Of a stretch of 64,000 nt of DNA, positions 1-11,548 are shown one piece after another. The first letter of the stretch is position 1; every line of letters begins with the position of its first letter. The DNA is from Azolla caroliniana (lineage: Eukaryota > Polypodiophyta), in assembly GCA_043228905.1 (NCBI GenBank), contig JBHGNT010000016.1, forward strand, positions 18,910,001-18,974,000, read 5' to 3'. The notes below the pieces were generated by a model, which worked only from the letters and a program-made list of their open reading frames with translations, did no database searches and was not told where the DNA came from. Both the position numbers and the translations under genes were made by a program.

Positions 1-2437
1 TGGGAGCAGATTAAAACACCTGGGTAATGAGTTTTTCCTTCTTATTTGTATTTAAACACATCTTGAACACTCTTTCAAATGTGTTGATGTTTACCTTTTT
101 TGCCTTCCATATTTCAGGATGTCTTTGAGGTGCTCATTGTTGTACCTTGAACAGTACCGTCAAACCGCACCAGAGCTTTTGGCTAAAGGTGATGGGGTCA
201 AAACTGCAACTTATGTTGGTGACGTTTATGTTCATCCATCAGCAAAAGTTCACCCTAGTGCTAAGGTTCAGTGACCTCAAGTTTATATCTTCATGCATTT
301 TTGCATATTCCGCATCTTGATTGGAATGCGTAAGAAGCTATAACCACTCTAAAACTATGAAAGTATTGCTTCAACCAAAATATTTCTAAACTCATAAATG
401 AAATCCAAATATTTTCACTGAAGAATACTCATGGAACAGATTGAAATAGATGTTTGTAAAAATAGGTCTCTATGTATTTAGGAATTTTCAAGGGATGTAG
501 AGGAGATGTTGTAATCCTACCAATCATCTTATCCTGTTTTACATTTCTGAGTCAACATCATCCTTTAAATGCCTGAAATGTTGGAATGCCTGTTGCAGCC
601 TGCCTAGCTTGATGTTTATTTTGTGAACATTTTGATAAAATTACGAAAATTCTTAGAGTATCATTTTAGTTCTTGGGTTGTCTAAAACATGCGTTGTGGA
701 TTTTTTCTCTTTGATTACTCATTTCGTATCAGATGGTTGACTGGGGATTTGAGCCTTTCCTCTATAAGCCACAAGCCCATCAGCCCTGATGGGATATGTA
801 TCTGTCTGTGTGTGCGCCTAAATGTATATTAATAGGGAGAATGACTAAAACATGCTTATATGTTTTAGAAATGCAGAAAGTATGCTTGATTATATGCAAA
901 ATTACGCATACATGCTTGGTTTCAGGCTCGTAATCGCATCAAAATTTGAAATTAGCTCAACCTGCAAAGCAATCTCGATTAATACAGTGTCTAATCAAAG
1001 CTGCTAATTAGAAATCTATTTGTTGTGATAATGTTTTCGTGCATTTTCACCTCAGAATAAAGGTTCAATGCGCAAATTGTAAAGTCTTATTACCTATATG
1101 TTTAGAGAATTCTAACATGAAATGGATGATAGAACAGGTGGGTCCTAATGTATCAATATCTGCAAATGCACGTATCGGTCCTGGGGTACGACTGATTGGC
1201 TGCATTATATTGGATGGTGTGGAGGTGAAGGTACGAGCTTGACCTTTAAATGTTTATAGTTTTAAGGAAAATAGTGATCAGCGTGGTCATTTCCTTGTAA
1301 TTTTTCTTGTGGGTTTTTACAAATGTTGGGGAAAATATGGAGAGGAAAGAACGAAATGTATATTATTGTCTGTTAACAGGCTAAAATGGTCCTTGCGGCC
1401 AAATGAGATTGATTACATTTGAAGCAAACCCAAATAAATATAGGCAAACTAATAAAACTGCCCATGATACCCTGGCTATTAAGAGGAAGAAAGAAAGAAA
1501 TACTATTTTATGTCTTACAAGCCAAAATCTGCCTATGTGACTAGTCAGGTGTACAAAAGGTGTGCATATCCATCTGCTACATGAGAAAAGAGAACTCTTT
1601 AATTGATAGATTAGGGAATCAGTTTTCAACCAACATATAGACATACTTTCCAGAAAATCAAGCATATTGATATAATATTGTGCATGATAACAAGCATCGA
1701 GGTGTTTTTCTTTTGAGAATGGTCAAGCATTTAGATATAATTTTGAGAAAGGTCAAGCATATAGATGTAAGTGTGAGAAAAACTGATTTTAAATTTTAGA
1801 CAGATCAAACAGGCCCTTTTACTCAAGAATTAGGCACATATTGTTTGTTAATTTCTCACTACCCCGTTTTATGAAAAAAAGAAATAATTGGGGTACAAGC
1901 TCGACCTTTGAACTGAACGGAATGGAAGCATTTTATTGCTGATTTCATACTGCCTTTGTAGGAAAATGCTGTAGTACTCCACTCTATAATTGGATGGAAG
2001 TCATCCATCGGGAGATGGGCAAGAGTACAGGTGAGCAAAAAGAGACGGACGATGTGATGTTTTTTCTTTTTCTTTTTTTAGTTTTGAGTTTTTATAAGTC
2101 ATTTGGAGGGTGTTTTACAGTCCTTTTTTTTAATTGTATAGGGTGGAGGTGACTACATTGCCAAACTGGGCATAACAATTCTTGGTAATACACATGGAGT
2201 AGCATGTCATTAATGCATTTTTCATCTATGTTTTCGATACTGTTTTGTGCATCTTACATTAACATTTCTTGAATGATCAGTAATCATTGGGAATGGTTTT
2301 GATGTGGTTAGTTCTCGCTATTGTTTTGCTAAACAGGTGAAGGTGTTTTAGTAGAAGATGAAATGGTCGTGACAAATTGTATTGTGCTTCCACATAAAAC
2401 CATTAATTTGAGTGTCCAAGATGAGATTATATTATAA
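1..2437 (+). CDS. KJC: KONJAC-like (GMPPA-type) GDP-mannose pyrophosphorylase subunit, C-terminal exons, 5' partial
   Basis: Six exons join with GT-AG introns: 1-23, 118-265, 1138-1230, 1962-2030, 2142-2184 and 2337-2437 (stop TAA 2435-2437). The frame opens with WEQIKTPG at the window edge and runs through YVGDVYVHPSAKVHPSAK, VGPNVSISANARIGPGVRL, NAVVLHSIIGWKSSIGRW and a terminal VQDEIIL. The repeated hexapeptides are those of a left-handed beta-helix (bacterial transferase hexapeptide) domain that ends nucleotidyltransferases of this family. Family knowledge: plant KONJAC proteins resemble animal GMPPA, act in the cytosol and stimulate GDP-mannose pyrophosphorylase (VTC1), feeding GDP-mannose to glucomannan synthesis and glycosylation. 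The catalytic N-terminal part lies outside the window. Intron 2 is the longest (872 bp). All five splice junctions keep phase, so the gene looks intact here. Confidence 0.9.
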
Positions 2438-5400
2438 CCACATTGAGAGGATGAGATTATATGTAGCATCAAAAAATTTTGTAACACTTAATTTAGGCCT
2501 TACTCATTAATTTATAAATCCATATATTTTACATATTCGAGATGTCTTATGTGTTTCTTCAGTAAGAGACTGATGATATGGTTGTTATCTCGATGTAGTT
2601 GAAAAGATTAGAAATCAGTGGTCAAATTTCAAGAAAATATGAATTTATTTGTCTTTGTCAATGATCATATGATGCAAGTTGGAAGGTATCATGATTTTTG
2701 AATGTTATTTCTCAATCCTTTTGACCTTTAAAGTGACAGAAGGATAACATGTCAATTGTGAGATTGCTTAAGTTAACTACACATGTTCAAGCACAACCAT
2801 GCAATTTCCTATATTCTGTAGAGTAGATCGAGAAGACCCATATGGGAGTTGAACCCAGATAATCTATTGTATGTACATCAGCTAGTAATAGAGTTTAAGT
2901 TCAATTACATTGGGTGCTAGTCAAGATTCATGCTAATATTCCATCTCTTGTGGAAGAATTTCATTGTTATCTCAACAAGGTAAGTGCTATTATGTGCCTT
3001 GCGACTTGTGGAACTTGTTGAATGAGAGGGATAGTGTTATGAACATGCATACAAAATAATATATAGTCTTCTTCAAAGCCTCAAACCCATCAACTCCTTA
3101 ATAAGAGCCTTCAATATTAGTTATTAGGTTTATCTTATTTTATAACATTGCATGTTTATTCCTCTATAAACTTTTGCTTTAACGTATCATTTTGTAGTAG
3201 TGATTGTATGATACTTTGAATGATAGCCATGTATGAAAAGTGTTTAAGCAATAACGATAAGCAAAATAGATTGAAGCTCACATTTTGATCTAGACATATT
3301 AATTAAATGCCAATTTCTCAATGTGCATAGTTAAGCATATGAATGCACATGACATTATGGAGGTTCCCAAACACAGTGATAAGCAAAGTAGACTGAAGAT
3401 CACATTTTGATCTAGACATAGGAATTAAAACCTAATGCCACAATGTGCATAGTAGTTCATTAAGCATATTATTGCAAATGACATCATAGAGGTTCCCAAA
3501 TACATACTTGTGATGACATAAGGTATAGATCCAAGGGCCACAAGGATCGTGTATGACATCAAGGAGGCTCTCAAAAAAATACATGCATAGTTGTAAGATG
3601 TACACCCATAAACATTATGATATGCTATTGTGGAGGTTGCAAATCACATGCCATAACATATGAACCCAAAAGCATTTAAAAAAGGAAATTATGGAGGATT
3701 GTAATGTCGTGATACATAAACTCATATGCATTGTGGAGGTGGCTAATCACATTACCATGTTGTGTCACATATAGAGCCATAAACATCATGGAATGTTCGA
3801 ATCATGGGATGTTCGAATCATCGAAGCAAGACCCATTAGCATCATGGAATGTTCGAATCACAATATGTAACAATTGTGAATCACATGGACCTAAACACAT
3901 GACCACATGCACACACACATTTCACTCTGAATTGATCATCATCCTTCTCCTTAGCATATTGATTTGTCATAATAAACACATGTAAAGATGAAAGCTAGAA
4001 TATGCAAACTTCTTCCTTGTATCCCAGACCATTCCTTCATAAATAAATTTGAAATTAGGTCAAATTTTGAATAGACTTATGAATAATCATTATGTCGTAT
4101 TATATAAACCTATAAACATGACAATGTGCCATGATATCCTAGAGTTTGTGCGTTTTAAATCACGTAACCATGAGGTCCAAACCACATCGTTTTCAAATAT
4201 GGGAATGAATTCCTCAACATCATTGTTGAATATGTCCTCTTGCTAATGTCCATTTGAGTATGTACATGGTTGGTTAGAAGTAGCGCATGACGCTATTGCA
4301 TGAGTTCAACTTTCATTCAACGATATTATTTGTGAGTTCACACGTTTAACATTGTTCACTATAGTTCATTCTTCAAACTTTTCAAATCCTCAATAAAAGA
4401 TTGAGAATAATAAAAGTTATTTCAATAATTTCATTACTTTTAGGAATATTTTGGAATTTGATTCAAGTACAAGGATATTTACTAAAATTCCCTAAAGTAA
4501 AAAGAGTTATATGAATACTAGACCCAAAGAGCAATGCAGAAAGCATTGCCATGACGGGCAAACATGACATTATGATCATAATTGTAGTCTTTAAAGACTA
4601 AAAAAACCAAGTCTCGATAATGTTTAATATCAATGTCCTTTGACAAATGGCTTTAGAAATTCACTTTGAAGTTTGCACTACCCAACGACGTGAGACACGG
4701 CATTGCAAATTTATCACAATCTATTTTCCTCCGATTATGGCTTTTCAGGTTCACTTTGTACTACCCAAGAGTTCAAAATGTCTAACATCCTATGAACTAA
4801 AATTTTGGTTCGAAAAAAATACCAAGTGAAAATCCACTCCTCGCAACCAAAGGGTTTAAAAACAAAAATAAAAGAGTATGTTAATAAGCAATGTAGTTTC
4901 AACAATAACAATAATAAAAGATTATGTATAAACAAAAGGGTTTTATATGTCCAATAGGGTGTTTATTATACTAATCATGCATGTTTAAGAATACACACTC
5001 AATGTTTGCTCTTAAAAACATTGGTTGACATATTCACTTTCCACATCTAAGGGGTTGAAAATCAAACTAAATTCCTAGTTAACAATATGGTTTCAATTAT
5101 GTTATCAAGAAAACAATAAATTCTAGCCCAAACGAGCCTTGTGGATGTCTTCTTTCATGTCCACTAACCACAAGTGATTAAGCACAATCGTACTTCAAAC
5201 AAGCTATGTCTAACAAAAATCTAAAACCATTGCTTTTACACATGAGTAAGAAAATTATGATGTCCTCCCCAATTACCCAACTAATCATTGGGTACGTACC
5301 TAATTGAATGCTTAAATTAAAATATAGTGGTAAAGTTCATGCTTTGTGGTCTATAAGTTCTTTATACCTTTTTAAGATCATGCACATTAATATTGTCTCT

Positions 5401-6365
5401 TAATGACAACCTTACAATGCTTTCTTCAACTAGATGATTAAAATATTATCATTATCATTATGCAATGCTAAAAATGCTCGTAGTACAAAACATTTAAAAC
5501 AATGGAATTAGGTAAATAAAGCAACAACACACTCAAAACAATGCAATTGGGTACTATGTATCTAAAGTAGCATGACAATTAAACAATGAAACTGGGTGTG
5601 TAAACCAATATCACACTTTTGATGATGCAATTAGGTATGTAAATTAACATCATATTGGCGACACCAAATTTCAACCTATAAAGCATATAGCTCATACCAT
5701 GTCTTCAAACCATGAATATCATTGTGATTTGAATGCATAACGAGGAGCACAAAACATAACTTTGTTACAATTGGAACAATGTCAATTTTAGTCTAGAGCC
5801 TAGTATATTACATAAAGCACTGCAACACTTACAATTAAGGGATTAGGCTTGTAAAGCCCCACAAATGTCTCCTTCTAAAATGGAAAATGTATGAATATAA
5901 TCTGTTCATGGTCCTTGCTTGAGTCAATATGGAAATGTCTCCTTTGTTCATACAAGCTCAATTAAAAATTCTGTTGTTGTTCCATCGCACTCGGGTTGAG
6001 TTTGTCACCGTCATCATTGTCAACCTAACTATTCAACTTTAAGCAATGAATTTTTCCACAAGTTTGTTAGTTTAAGCAATATCAAGATTTAATGGCACAA
6101 GAAAAGAAAAAGACATTTTCTAGATTGCCAAGTTTGTGGCTTCCAATTCTATTGATTATGATGTAGCCACCATTTAGTGTTGGGAACATGGAAAATCAGT
6201 TCACTTACCACGTGAAAGAACTTTCCAAGCAACATGATTCTTCCATGTCTTAATGATGTTTATCATTAATTACATGATATTGTTGGATTATCATTCATCC
6301 ATTATTACCTTGATATTTCCCACTATTGCCTCTCAACATCAAAGTTTGAGCTGTGTATTACTATT
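2438..6365. other. AT-rich intergenic region
   Basis: No open frame here resembles a known protein. The listed small frames (for example 3731-3985, 4049-4246, 4647-4829) lack codon bias and motifs. The first kilobase after the KONJAC stop probably contains its 3' untranslated region and polyadenylation site, which I cannot place. Degenerate tandem repeats occupy 3240-3900. Confidence 0.6.
3240..3900. repeat. Degenerate tandem repeat array, ~125-135-bp unit
   Basis: Two clear copies begin near 3250 and 3380. Both contain GATAAGCAAA, then CACATTTTGATCTAGACATA, then CAATGTGCATAGT, then GAGGTTCCCAAA. Further copies to about 3900 are eroded and keep mainly a CATNATGGAGGTT core and CATAAACAT. A shorter motif, ATGGAATGTTCGAATCA, occurs three times at about 3788-3860. 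Confidence 0.7.
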
Positions 6366-6403
6366 TGTTGAGAATCAAGCTCAACATAGTGCAACGTGTG
6401 AAC
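6366..6403 (+). repeat. 5' tip of a family A'-type copia LTR (fragment)
   Basis: The first 38 bases of an LTR, beginning TGTTGAGAATCAAGCTCAAC, match the start of the family A' LTR read on the minus strand from 30428. The rest of the LTR, the primer-binding site and the gag start are missing. The sequence passes through a short telomere-like stretch (6404-6423) straight into gag. Confidence 0.8.
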
Positions 6404-6423
6404 AAACCCTAAACCCTAAACCT

Positions 6424-7226
6424 TTTGTCGACCAAGGCTATTGGGGTTACATCAAAGGAGCACAAGAAAACCGATCCGACCCGAAAGACGCCGACTACGC
6501 AACATGGGAGCAAGCGGCAAGCAGAGTGATGTATTGCTTGGCGACATGTGTTCACGACCACATGCTCGTCTACATTCCAGAAGCCGAGACGCCAAAGGAA
6601 GCGTGGGAGAATCTACGAAAGATTTTCGCCGCCAACACAACTTCGAGAAAGCTTTAACTCCGCCAAGAGTTGAACAACATCCAACAAAGGGATATGTCCA
6701 TCATGAGCTACACCTTGAAGATCAAGGAGCTTAGCGACTCACTCGGCTCGATAAGTGTCAATGTGGACGATGATGAGATGGTGCAAATATGCCTCGGCGG
6801 CCTTGCACCACGGTTCGGCGCGATGAGGACCGTTGTACTAGCACGGGAGAATCTGCCCTCCTTCTTCGACCTTCAATCCATGTTGTTGGTCGAAGAAAAC
6901 CACGTTCGAACAAGAAGCAACGCCTCGAAAGGCCACATGCTTTACTCACACTCGGACGGAGGAAGAGGACGCGGCCGTGCGAGAAGAGGCCGATTCGGCC
7001 AAGGATGAGGTGTACGAGGCCCGACTTATGAAAACAACTCGCAATTTCGGCATCAAGACGGAAGCCATCGAGGAACCTTCGGAAGAAGGGGGAGCTTCCA
7101 TTCCGGTCCAAGCCAACAAAACTCGGTCGAATGCGGAAATTGCGGAAAAATCGGTCACCACGAAGAAGAGTGCCGTAAGAAGATACGTGAGTCGGCTTTC
7201 ACTAGCCGACAACTCACCAATTACGC
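6424..7226 (+). pseudogene. Copia gag (family A-like), truncated and interrupted
   Basis: The frame reads GYWGYIKGAQ, then YATWEQAASRVMYCLATCVH, then KEAWENLRKIFAANTT, a UBN2-type copia gag, and aligns with the gag of the family A element at 16772. A TAA ends the first stretch at 6655-6657; the same frame resumes at 6670. A TGA at 7006-7008 interrupts the Gly/Arg-rich linker. After it the frame continues to a complete CCHC zinc knuckle (CGNCGKIGHHEEEC, from 7132). The N-terminal 25 or so residues are missing. The frame leaves gag at 7226, where family B integrase sequence begins. Non-functional. Confidence 0.85.
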
Positions 7227-8728
7227 CTCGGATGCAAAGCTTACGCATTTATCCCCAGGGAGAAAAGGACCAAGTTGGCACCCCATGCAACAAAATGCAT
7301 ATTTCTCGGTTATGGAACAAATGGGGATTTCAGCTATCAGCTATGGGACCCGGAGAATCGGAAATTGATATGAAGCGGTGATGTGGCCTTCAATGAAGAC
7401 TCTATCCTCTCTAAGCGGAACCAATAGAAAATAGTGGGCAAAAAAGACCCTTTCGAAATCAACAGAGAAGTAATAGAAAGACCAACCCACCAGGCCGAAT
7501 CGGAGATTCGACAAACAGTCAAACTCGACCAAGCCAACAATACACCTGCCGATTCCAAATCGGTAGGAGGTTCACTGGTCAAACTAGAAGACAAAGCCGA
7601 ATCAACAAGAGTTGAAAAAGGAAAAGTCGACAAGGTGCAAGTCGGAAACAGAGTGGACCCAACCGAGACACCCAAGGCCAAAGGGAAAAACAGATCCGAG
7701 TCAGCTAAGTCTCTCAATCCTGAAGCAGGGGAGGATGAGGTGACATCGCCGAAATACTATCACAGGGGCGAGTCATCTGGAAGGACTCCTAACATAAGTG
7801 GTTCAACAAATGCCGGTCGGCTGACATAGACGATCGAAGGATCTGAACTGATCATTACAGCAATCAGGAGATTTGGACGAAATTGAAGGCCGACAAAGTT
7901 CTATCAACCGGGCCGGCCTTGACTACGTCAACTACATGGATGCAAGCGAACCTATCACATACGAAGAAATTATAGCCGCACCAGATGCTGATACATGGCT
8001 CCAAGCCATGACGTCTGAGATGGACTCGATTCATAATAATCGGACATGGGAGGTGGTCGAACTACCAACCGGAAAGAAGCCACTGCCATGTAAATGCGTT
8101 TTTCAGTACAAATATGTATCCGATTCGGAAAAACCGAAATACAAAGTTCGGCTCGTCGCGAAGGGCTTCAAGCACGAACATGGAGTCGACTATGACGAGA
8201 TATTTTCTCCAGTAGTCAAGATGACCACCCTTCGACTCCTACTCGGGGTCGTGGTGGCAGAGGACTTAGAGCTTGAGCAACTCGACGTAAAGATGACATT
8301 CCTACACGGACGGAGACTTGGAAGAGGACATTTACATGTCCAAACTGGCAGGCTTCTCGGCAACGGGGGAGGAAAGTCACCTTGTATGCCAATTGAACAA
8401 AAACCTATACAACTTAAAACAAGCGCTGAGGATGTGGTACCAGAAGTTCGACTCCTACATCTGACAACTCGGTTACAACTGGTCCGACTCGACAACTAGC
8501 CGACGAGTCCAGGATTTATCTGATCCTATATGTCGACGACATGTTGATTGTAGGGAGCCATCAAGCCGAAATTGGAAAGCTAAAACAGAGGCTTCACGAC
8601 AAGTTCGTGATGAAGGAACTTGGACAAGCCCGACACATATTGGGCATGAGGATCAAGAGAAAACGGAAGACGAAGACTCTCCAACTCTCCCAGTCCGACT
8701 ACATCCAAAAGGTGCTGAGACCATAGTT
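7227..8728 (+). pseudogene. Copia family B integrase C-terminus and reverse transcriptase, degenerate
   Basis: From 7227 the frame reads LGCKAYAFIPREKRTKLAP, then CIFLGYG, then YQLWDPENRKLI, the conserved end of copia integrase. Stop codons follow at 7365 and 7422. An acidic, Ser/Lys-rich linker (7434-7829) leads to RVT_2 reverse transcriptase from about 7920: [59 protein letters not shown], and [11 protein letters not shown]. Frameshifts occur near 8310 and 8465; the YVDD region is around 8528-8545 with MLIVGS following. The domain stops at about 8728. Its missing C-terminal part is replaced by an insertion cluster, and RNase H resumes at 15062. Confidence 0.85.
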
Positions 8729-8788
8729 CCTAATATTCGCGTACATCCAAGTTGGTGGACGTACGCGAACGTTTGCCTACATTCGCGT

Positions 8789-9225
8789 TGTCGTGTAAAT
8801 ACGACAAGGATACGCGAACTTGAGGCAGGACCCCGGGGCCTCCGACCAGAGGATATCACATTCATGCATTTATACTTTTAATAATTAAGAGAAAGGAGAA
8901 AATTAGTAATTTTTCATTAGCAAAGGAAAAGAAATTACAATATGTCCCAAGATTAGGATTCAAAAGTTTTAGGTTTATTGAGATTAATAGAAAAGAAAAA
9001 TTAGGGGTTTTGAGAGATATGGCTTCCGTAGGGAAAATTAGGGTTTTTGAGTGGTATTGTTTCCGTAGCGAAAATTAGGGTTTTTGAGTCTTATGGCTTC
9101 CGTAGGGAAAATTAGAATGAGGTTATATGAGAGATAGCTTCCGTAAGGAAATTAGGGTTTATGAGTGTTATGGCTTCGTGAGATAAGGGAACCGAGAAGG
9201 AAAAGAAAAATAATTGAGAGCGGCC
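8789..9225 (-). repeat. Gypsy-3 3' LTR (element on minus strand)
   Basis: Starts TGTCGTGTAAATACGAC in plus orientation and matches 10408-10845 over most of its length. It contains several copies of a ~37-bp unit with the core GAAAATTAGGGTTTTTGAG. The inner boundary near GAGCGGCC (9225) is inferred from the inverted copy that begins at 10846. I see no clear 5-bp duplication; the preceding bases are CGCGT. Confidence 0.7.
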
Positions 9226-9358
9226 TTTGTTTCTTCGCCACCACCTTCCATCTCTTGGGTCTTACATCGGTTAATGCCCAAGTCTCAAGAACTTTTGTGG
9301 GGAAAGTCTATTCATGATCATCGTCTACCCTCTTCATCTTGATGTCTCCCTCTTCTTC
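9226..9358 (-). other. Gypsy-3 internal 3' segment
   Basis: This stretch repeats, with divergence, the sequence at about 9385-9475 (GCCACC, TCTCTTGGGTCT, CCCAAGTCTC, GGGGAAAGTCT). The same degenerate repeat core recurs in gypsy-2 at 32290-34170, so it is probably the eroded 3' part of gag. Confidence 0.5.
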
Positions 9359-10362
9359 TCATGTGTTAGCTTCGGCCTTCACTTCCTCGTCGCCACCTTT
9401 CGTCTCTTGGGTCTCACGTTTGCTTTCCGACATATCTGCCCAAGTCTCTGGAACAAGTGTGGAGAAAGTCTCGACACGGCCATCCGCCATTGACTCATCC
9501 ATAGACACCTTTGACTCGATGTTGTTTTTCGTGGCTATCTCCTCAATCATGTCGGCCTCACACTTTTTATCTCCCTTGATCATGCAAGCTTTGCTCATGC
9601 TTGCACCTTCATCACTTGATGTTTCAGACACAATGCGTGTTTCGAAACATTTGTCTTCGCTTGAAGTGGCATTCGCCACCCTCGATTCATTTGTTTCATT
9701 CTTCATCATTGTTTCTTTCCAAGATGAGAAGGCGTTTTGTTCCACATCTTCTCCCATGGTGTGGTCATACTGAACTCGGGCCTTCGTATTCGACGTATCA
9801 TTACTCCACCTTTGTTGGGAGGTCCCTTCTTCCTTAATCACCATTTTAATCGGTTTTGGTTCCATTATAAGATTCTCTTTGGCCTCGACTTGCACCTTTA
9901 AATTCTCATATGCTTCGTTTATGAAGGCCTTTATGTCGAGTACCATCGAACCTTCTCTCTTCAAGCTCTCTTCTTTAGGTGGTAGTTTGTAGTTGCGTCC
10001 TGTCCTCCTTTCACCATTCGTCATGGGTTGTGTTGTTGTCGATGAGAATCTTGTCTTCCTCTTATCGTGTAGTTGACATACTCTTTCCACTTTCATCCAA
10101 TCCTCGGTGAGGCCATTTGCACCATCGTCATCCTCAAGTCGAATTCCAATGGCTTTCCTTTCCTTCAGATCTATTGATTTCACGAACATTCAGACTTTAT
10201 CCACCCCCACCTACTTTGATCCCGCTCTGAGAGTTGTGTGAAGCAATACTCGAACTCAACGAAAGCATGCATGGCACTTTGGTGGGTCTTTAATGATGAT
10301 ACCCATTGGTCGAACTCGTATAGGCTCCATCTCTTTGGCTCTTTGTATCTATATGCCTCCAT
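9359..10362 (-). pseudogene. Gypsy-3 gag, broken
   Basis: Two minus-strand frames join by a frameshift near 10190. The upstream frame (10362 down) reads LYEFDQWVSSLKTHQSAMHA; the downstream frame reads KSIDLKERKAIGIRLEDDDG and ANGLTEDWMKVERVCQLHDK. Both match the gag of gypsy-1 (24216-26390) and gypsy-2 (34551-35162) in order and spacing. The C-terminal half is Glu/Ser/Met-rich and repetitive. No protease, reverse transcriptase or integrase follows, so the element is an internally deleted, non-autonomous derivative or a decayed copy. The primer-binding site lies just upstream. Confidence 0.75.
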
Positions 10363-10385
10363 GAGATATCCTCCTGCCGCCTCGT

Positions 10386-10403
10386 TTCATGTCAAGTTCA
10401 CCA
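10386..10403 (-). other. Gypsy-3 primer-binding site
   Basis: On the minus strand the 18 bases read TGGTGAACTTGACATGAA, four bases inside the LTR. They differ at two positions from the site of gypsy-1 and gypsy-2. The donor tRNA was not identified. Confidence 0.65.
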
Positions 10404-10407
10404 AAGA

Positions 10408-10845
10408 TGTCGCATAAATACGACAAGGATACGTGAACTTGAGGCAGGACCCTAGGGCCTCCGACCAGAGGATATCACATTCATGTGTTTATACTTTTAA
10501 TAATTAAGAGAAAGGAGAAAATTAGTAATTTTTCATTAGCAAAGGAAAAGAAATTACAATATGTCCCAGGATTGGGATTCAAAAGTTTTAGTTTTACTGA
10601 GATTAATAGAAAAGAAAAATTAGGGGTTTTGAGAGATATGGCTTCCGTAGGGAAAATTAGGGTTTTTGAGTGTTATTGTTTCCGTAGGGAAAATTAGGGT
10701 TTTTGAGTCTTATGGCTTCCATAGGGAAAATTAGAATTAGGTTATACGAGAGATAGCTTCCATAAGGAAATTAGGGTTTCTATGAGAGAGAGCTTCCGTA
10801 AGGAAAATTAGGGTTTATGAGTGTTATGGCTCCGTGAGATAAGGG
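10408..10845 (-). repeat. Gypsy-3 5' LTR, truncated at the palindrome centre
   Basis: Begins TGTCGCATAAATACGAC and carries about six copies of a ~37-bp unit (GCTTCCGTAGGGAAAATTAG core). It ends at GTGAGATAAGG, where the inverted copy takes over, and so lacks about 40 bases present at the end of the 8789-9225 copy. Confidence 0.75.
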
Positions 10846-11244
10846 GCCGCTCTCCATTATTTTTCTTTTCCTTCTCGGTTCCCTTATCTCATGGAGCCAT
10901 AACACTCATAAACCCTAATTTTCCTTATGGAAGCTATCTCTCACAGAAACCCTAATTTCTTTACGGAAGTTATCTCTCGTATAACCTAATTCTAATTTTC
11001 CCTACGGAAGCCATATCTCTCAAAACCCCTAATTTTTCTTTTCTATTAATCTCAGTAAACCTAAAACTTTTGAATCCCAATCTTGGGACATATTGTAATT
11101 TCTTTTCCTTTGCTAATGAAAAATTACTAATTTTCTCCTTTCTCTTAATTATTAAAAGTATAAACGCATGAATGTGATATCCTCTGGTCGGAGGCCCCGG
11201 GGTCCTGCCTCAAGTTCACGTATCCTTGTCGTATTTACGCGACA
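10846..11244 (+). repeat. Inverted gypsy-3 LTR copy
   Basis: Starts GGCCGCTCTCCATTATT and ends TTACGCGACA. It is the reverse complement of the other two gypsy-3 LTRs and keeps the terminal 40 bases missing from 10408-10845. A primer-binding site, TGGTGAACCTGATGTGAA, follows at 11249-11266. Confidence 0.75.
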
Positions 11245-11290
11245 TCTTTGGTGAACCTGATGTGAAACGAGGCGGTAGGAGGATATCTCA

Positions 11291-11548
11291 TGGAGGCATA
11301 TAGATAGAAAGAGCCAAAGAGGTGGAGCCTATACGAGTTCGACCAATGGGTATCATCATTAAAGACCCACCAAAGTGCCATGCATGCTTTCGTTGAGTTT
11401 GAGTGTCGCTTCACACAACTCTCAGAGCGGGATCAAAGTAGGTGGGGGTGGATAAAGTCCGAATGTTTGTGAAATCAATAGAACTGAAGGAAAGGAAAGC
11501 CATTGGAATCCGACTTGAGGATGATGATGGTGCAAATGGCCTCACCGT
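11291..11548 (+). pseudogene. Gypsy-3 gag fragment, inverted copy
   Basis: The plus-strand frame matches the start of the minus-strand gag at 10100-10362, including EFDQWVSSLKTHQSAMHAF. An early TAG follows the first six codons. The fragment is cut off at about 11548 by the copia family C sequence. Non-functional. Confidence 0.75.

Larger units (their letters stand above)
10106..11548. repeat. Long inverted repeat (gypsy-3 LTR plus gag, head to head)
   Basis: The left arm (10106-10845) and right arm (10846-11548) are reverse complements across LTR, primer-binding site and gag, with almost no spacer. They differ by substitutions and by loss of about two 37-bp LTR units in the right arm. The right arm ends inside gag (GGTGCAAATGGCCTCACC) exactly where copia family C begins. 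Confidence 0.85.

Noticed and set aside
2820-2900. tRNA-like segment on the minus strand (CTGGGTTCAACTCCCA)
   Set aside because: Only a T-arm-like hairpin is visible; no A box or acceptor stem could be found.
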